A stretch of DNA of 64,000 nucleotides, from NCBI RefSeq assembly GCF_037975245.1, contig NC_092570.1:19603418-19667417 (forward strand), given 5' to 3'. The notes below the pieces were generated by a model. That model did not search any database, was not told the DNA's origin, and was given only the letters and a program-made list of their open reading frames with translations. Below are positions 59,101 to 64,000 of the stretch, piece after piece. Position 1 is the first letter of the stretch. Every line of letters starts with the position of its first letter. A program made the position numbers and the translations under genes. Source of the DNA: Apostichopus japonicus. Taxonomy: Eukaryota; Echinodermata; Holothuroidea; Aspidochirotida; Stichopodidae.

Positions 59101-60362
59101 CGGTTAGAAATCTTGTAGGAAACAGGCCAAATGAAAATACATTGAACTCATATCGATGTGGATCATATATATGATTGTACGTAATTACACTCAAGAGATG
59201 TACAGACATTATGATAATAATCATGAGTGGCAACATGCTATACGGCCACAGAAACGACCACGAAGAGTCATTTACCTCATGCAGCATGTGTTGGATGAAG
59301 TTTTAGCCACCGCCAAATATGATTTGGAAAAATAATCTCACGCATTATTTTCTATTTATAGCCACACGAAAAGACTATGCCACCAAATATTGGGGGGGGG
59401 GATATTAGATAATATATTCCCCCACCTAAAAATTAAAATATTGGGGGGGGGGACATGTCCCCCCCCCATGATCGCCGCCCATGCTCCAGCCAATTGGAAC
59501 AATTTCCTAATGCTAAGACCTCTCTAAACAGTCCACCCATATTGTGATTCAAAGCATTCGTAATGACAGTACAAAAAATATACAATTAATGTAAATATGC
59601 ATTTGAATTACGTATTCCATTCCCCTGTTATCCCCATCCCATTTCGTGTTAAATGCTACGCCAGCGACAATCGGTTGAAATTAGTAGGGCCTATATGTAG
59701 CCTACTACGGGTGCATGTTCATAAATTATATCAATCCAGATATGAGTTTGAGGTCATCTGCAAGGGAAAGATACCAAATACATTTTCTTCGAGGCAAAAA
59801 TATTGAACCTGCACCTTTAACGCGTTGCTACTATGTTTACTTCAAATCTTTCATCGCCATCTTTTATTCCTAGTGGAACGGTAAAACTACTGTAGACATC
59901 TCTCTATACATCTATTTGGATGCAAATATGTTTTGCCACGCTTTTCCAAGGTCGATATTGCGTTAAGTTTATATACATCTCAGGAATATGACTATGATAG
60001 GGGAAATGATTTTGTCGGTTACCAAAGTATGAGACCATATACTTCCTGCACGTCATACAACAATGAACGTCATTTGACCTTATCGGTAAACAAGGGAGGG
60101 TCGAAATAACACCTCCCTAGTAATACAAGGCTGCACTGAAGTAAATACAGCTCCATGTTTTTAAGGTACCTGGATAACCGCCGAGCATTTGTTCACTGCC
60201 CTAGTAAATTTTCGCTGTTACAGTCTGAAACAACTGCCATGTCTTTTCTGTCCGCACCGTTCCATTTTAAAACAAATCTGCATGTATAGCAACGGTTTCA
60301 CATGACACATTTGAACAGATAATAACCAACTAGATTGTTAATAGCTAAACAAATAGCAACAA
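59101..60362. other. non-coding stretch with G/C-run clusters
   Basis: G-runs at 59391-59400 and 59443-59452 and a C-run at 59459-59468 suggest another decayed DNA-transposon end (ACATGTCCCCCCC). No gene was seen. Confidence 0.4.
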
Positions 60363-60694
60363 CAGTGGCGTAGGGAGGTACTTTTGAGTGGGGGATGAAG
60401 ACTGATGGCCGGCCTGGGGGAGGGGTCTAAGGGGAGGGGTGCATTTCCAGGTAGCCTCAGATGCAATTTGGTGCAATATAGCACACTTCAACACCCACTC
60501 CATTTTGTAAACTTAATTTTTTATTTTCACCGGGCCTTAGATGCAATTTGGTGCTCCAAATGAGATTTTTTTTCTCATTTGGAAATGAAAAAGGGGTTTT
60601 TTGACTTGCAAAGCGGGGGGGGGGCGGAATGATACTTCCGCCCCTCCACATTTTTCACTGGGGGGCTGGCGCCCCCCCGGTTCCTACGCCCTTG
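60363..60694 (-). mobile_element. hAT-like MITE, copy 2 (inverted relative to the 21.7-kb copy)
   Basis: The ends are CAGTGGCGTAGGGAGG and GGTTCCTACGCCCTTG. The inside is the reverse complement of 21695-22043 with few differences (shared AAATGAGATTTTTTTTCTCAT block). The flanks AGCAACAA and GCAATCAA are an imperfect target duplication. The minus-strand ORF across it (60457-60651) mirrors a frame in copy 1 and is not a gene. Confidence 0.8.
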
Positions 60695-62045
60695 GCAATC
60701 AACACTTTCGGACATAAAAAAGAAGAAGAAAAGAAAGAATTTCGGCTGCTTATGAGAGAAGAACCAGTAGTCTCAGATCTTATGTTCCGTGCTCTACCGA
60801 CTATTCAACTCTATGTTTGTGGCTGTTTCTTGAATCATTTCTCTCTATCATATTTGACTGCACCATGACCACAAATTCTATATATTTCGGGTGGGTATCA
60901 CCTATCATTTTAATCTCCCAAGCCCCGTTTTACAAGCCCTGTTCAAAGCTGGTGCACTTTTACCTTTTCAGTTCCTTCTTTACAGTATAAGCCTAATACA
61001 TACATACAGGCCAGGTCATATCTGAAATATACAGCCTCACTTTAGCGAGAGCAGCCCCATGGATTTTGCGTAGGCGAAGAAGTTGCCATGTATACCAGGG
61101 TGCCCATTCAAAACATTTCGGTAACATTATTAAAGAGAACAATGATAAAGTTCTAACCGCGAAAAACCAAACTTACATCTATTCAGCCATGGAAGGACTA
61201 CTTTGCGTAGAAAAATATACCCGAACAAAGGTCGAGGTATTTCAAAATATTTTGGCAATAACACACACACACAAAAACCACTCAGAAAACGTTTAGTTGT
61301 TCCGATGCCCAAATCTATTCATAGCGTGGTAAGCCATACATGTTGATATTCATGAAATTGTGCACACCAAATTGAAGAGGGCTTATCTATGGACTAAAGT
61401 GGCAACATATATAGAAAGGTACCAGTAATCAAATATCATGTTGACGAAGTCTGTTTAGTGACATATTATAACCAATGAGAAACTCCTCCCAGCGGTTATT
61501 TGCCTTTATAAATACACTACATATGCAGCAAAATAGTAGTTTACAAGCTAACCCTGACTGAACTTCATACTGCATGTACTTAGGCCAACCTTTGACCTCC
61601 ACCTAAAAATTGCACGGTTGATTATGTGTGACAAACCTGTGGAACATTTGGTTCTTGTTTTGTGTTTAAAAGCCATTTCTTGCCATTTGATGAATATTAA
61701 TGACATAAAGTTTGAGACGGCATGAAAATGTGCTTATCATGTACCAACATCACCATCCAGTATGAACCAATTCTTACGTTAAGCCCCACTCCCACTTACT
61801 AGTATTCATGGCACGGAAACCAAAACAATCTACTCATTACGGGATACCTACCTACTAAGAACGACTTTGATTCAACTTGTGGTTGTTGAGATAACGTGTT
61901 TACAACCTAGCCGTAACATACACGAACACACGCCAGCAAGATCGCAAAGGTTACTGATCCTTCGGCATCGCAACCAAAAGATATCGGGTTTTCTCTATTG
62001 TCGTAGTAGAAATAAACTTCGAATATTGACGGACCAATATTGACT
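60695..62045. other. non-coding stretch
   Basis: No recognised gene or RNA. Several ORFs of 60-84 codons lack motifs. Confidence 0.4.
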
Positions 62046-63935
62046 CCCAGGAAAACATTTACCTCAAATTTACCGCGGTAACATACCACACTTTTACCCC
62101 GGTAAAACCGGGGTAAAAACGCGGTAAATTTGTTGTACATTACCGCGGTAACATACCACACTTTTACCCCGGTAAAACCGGGGTAAAAACGGGGTAAATT
62201 TGTTGTACATTACCGCGGTGTTTTGGCCCTATGGACGCGGTAAACCGCGGTTTACCGCAGTAAATTACCACAAATTTACCATGGTTTTACCTCACTTTTA
62301 CCGCAATTTACCACGGTGTTACCATACTTTTACCGCGCTTTTACTACACTTTTACTACGCTTTTACCCCAAATTTACCACAGTTTTACCGTTCTTTTACC
62401 CCAATTTTACCATATATTTACCACGCTTTTTCCTTAGTTTTACCTCAATTTACCATATTTTACCACGCTTTTACCACAGTTTACCGTTCTTTTACCCCAA
62501 TTTTACCCTAGATTGACCACGCATTTACTACACTTTTACCCTAAATTTACCACAGTTTTACCGTTCTTTTACCCCAATTTTACCGTAGATTTACCACGCT
62601 TTTACCTTACTTTTACCTCAATTTACCATACTTTTACCACGCTTTTACCCCAATTGTACCATATAATTACTACGCTTTTACCTCAGTTTTACCTCAATTT
62701 ACCATGATTTTACACTAATTGTAGGACAGTTTTACCTAACATTGAGCATGATTTTGTCCTAACTTCAATCAGCATGTATACCATATATTTCTTTGGATTT
62801 CACCCATCAGTGTACTGTATCATAATTTGGCTATATGCCTTTACCCTAAATGGTAATGGTTGTATGCCTGACATGTAAGTCCTCAGTTGTAGAATGCAAC
62901 AGTTTTTAATTCATCAAATCCATGGAGGATTCACACATGAGAAAGCTTTGTTGAATTTCAATTATCCTAGATGGTATGATTCCTGACTCTCTTCTTTTGA
63001 CTTAATTGGTAGTCCAGATTGGACTTTTGATCTCTTATTGTCCTCAAAGACTTGTTTAAAATGGAAAGAGTACTATGTTCATAGATACATTGACTTGTCA
63101 AGTCGTTTAATGGACCTGACAGAGAATACCCAAATCTGAGGACACTGATTGGTCAATTTTTGTGTGCCACAGTGTTGAGGCACAGAAGCTATGCCTTATG
63201 TGTGCTAGTTTATATAGTTCTTTTTTCAGGAAAAGAGATGCATACTATAACATATAAGAATAGCAGTTTGTCTCTCTTCTTTATTCAACTCATATCCACA
63301 GGTAATTTATATTGCCAACATTAAGATATGAATAGAACAAAAGGTTTGTCATATCAGTATTGCAAAAATATGGGACAAAAAATCATGGAAAATTGCTGTA
63401 AATGTACCATCATGTTTCATAGTGTGACCCATATATGTTCTACTGTGGTAAAATCATGGTACAATTATGGTAAATTTACCATAGTATAATTGCACCATAT
63501 AGTTTTACCCTATTTTTACTGTGGTTAATCATGGCACAATTGTAGGAATGTCACATATGTAGTTTATGTACCATATAAACTTACCCTACTTTAACTACAG
63601 TAATATCATGGTAAAACTATGGTAAATTTACTGTAGTAAATGTACCACGCTTTTACCCTACTTTTACCGCGGTAATACCATGGTAAAACTGTGGTTAATT
63701 TTCCGTAGTAAATGTACCGCACTTTTACCCTACTTATACCGCGGTAATATCATGGTAAAACTGAGGTAAATTTACCGCGGTAAACTTACCACACTTTTAC
63801 CATACTTTTACCGCGGTAATACCATGGTAAAACTGCGGTAAATGTACCGCGGTTGATGTTACCACACATTTACCCTATTTACCACACATTTACCATAGTT
63901 TACCGCGGTAAAATTAGGGTACATTTTTTGCTGGG
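62046..63935. mobile_element. 1.89-kb element with CCCAG ends and two GGTAAA/TTTACC arrays
   Basis: The left end CCCAGGAAAACATTTACC and the right end GGGTACATTTTTTGCTGGG are inverted repeats (CCCAGCAAAAAATGTACCC on the other strand). Just inside the left end two tandem copies of about 69 bp (62085-62220) carry palindromic TTACCGCGGTAA and TTTTACCCCGGTAAAACC. The left array (to about 62715) is dominated by TTTTACC. A unique core (about 62720-63390) follows, then a right array (63400-63925) of GGTAAA and TTTACC around CCGCGG and CCATGG palindromes. No transposase frame is present; the FYP/FTTLLP ORFs are repeat artefacts. No clear target duplication was found. Confidence 0.6.
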
Positions 63936-64000
63936 CTATATCGATGATAATCGTAACCTAAGTTGTCATGCAGGCGGATGAGTGTGTGTGTATGTGTGCG

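Noticed and set aside
62200-62707. ORFs with repeated FYP/LLPQFY motifs
   Set aside because: Translation of the TTTTACC array; three overlapping frames are open for the same reason.

Overview
This is a eukaryotic nuclear window, AT-rich and intron-rich. It carries decayed LINE fragments, a tRNA-derived SINE, hAT-like MITEs and many micro- and minisatellites. The gene content (an mGluR-like class C GPCR plus a cluster of death-effector-domain/B-box proteins) and the repeat types suggest a marine deuterostome invertebrate, most likely an echinoderm. The sea-cucumber level is a guess. All gene models here come from hand-joined open frames, GT/AG sites and intron phases; no transcript data were available.

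Region 1 (1-4.4 kb): a possible last exon of an upstream gene (1-111), a 5'-truncated, frameshifted LINE 3' end (about 839-1320) and degenerate tandem repeats. Region 2 (4.4-18.5 kb, + strand): twelve consecutive phase-compatible exons of one class C GPCR (metabotropic-glutamate-receptor-like), giving 785 residues. They cover lobe 2 of the Venus-flytrap domain, a cysteine-rich domain, seven membrane segments and an acidic coiled-coil tail. The first exons (start codon, lobe 1) lie outside or were not found. Its introns hold a SINE, a broken copy of one exon, an 18-bp minisatellite that begins exactly at a splice donor, a 48-bp minisatellite and several G-rich tracts. Region 3 (18.5-27 kb): 3' UTR and intergenic DNA with a long fold-back, a 349-bp hAT-like MITE with a perfect 8-bp target duplication, and a degenerate minisatellite.

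Region 4 (27-53.5 kb) is the most interesting part. It holds a cluster of proteins built as death effector domain (DED) - B-box zinc finger - coiled coil - about 300-residue conserved C-terminal domain (probably beta-rich or propeller-like). They resemble TRIM proteins in which a DED replaces the RING. DED-B1 (- strand, 602 aa) and DED-B2 (+ strand, 595 aa) are head-to-head with 524 bp between start codons. Both have four coding exons, the first two identical in length (27 and 268 nt), then a symmetric phase-1 linker exon (39 or 30 nt) and a large last exon. Next comes an orphan last exon (B3) with a proper acceptor and stop but no visible first exons. A more divergent two-exon member, DED-B4 (596 aa), lies 10 kb further on. 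Death-fold plus B-box architecture suggests signalling or innate-immune adaptors; this is inference.

Region 5 (53.5-64 kb) has no convincing gene. It holds a minus-strand LINE remnant, tandem repeats, a second, inverted copy of the 21.7-kb MITE, and a 1.89-kb element with CCCAG...CTGGG ends built of two arrays of a GGTAAA/TTTACC motif around a unique core.
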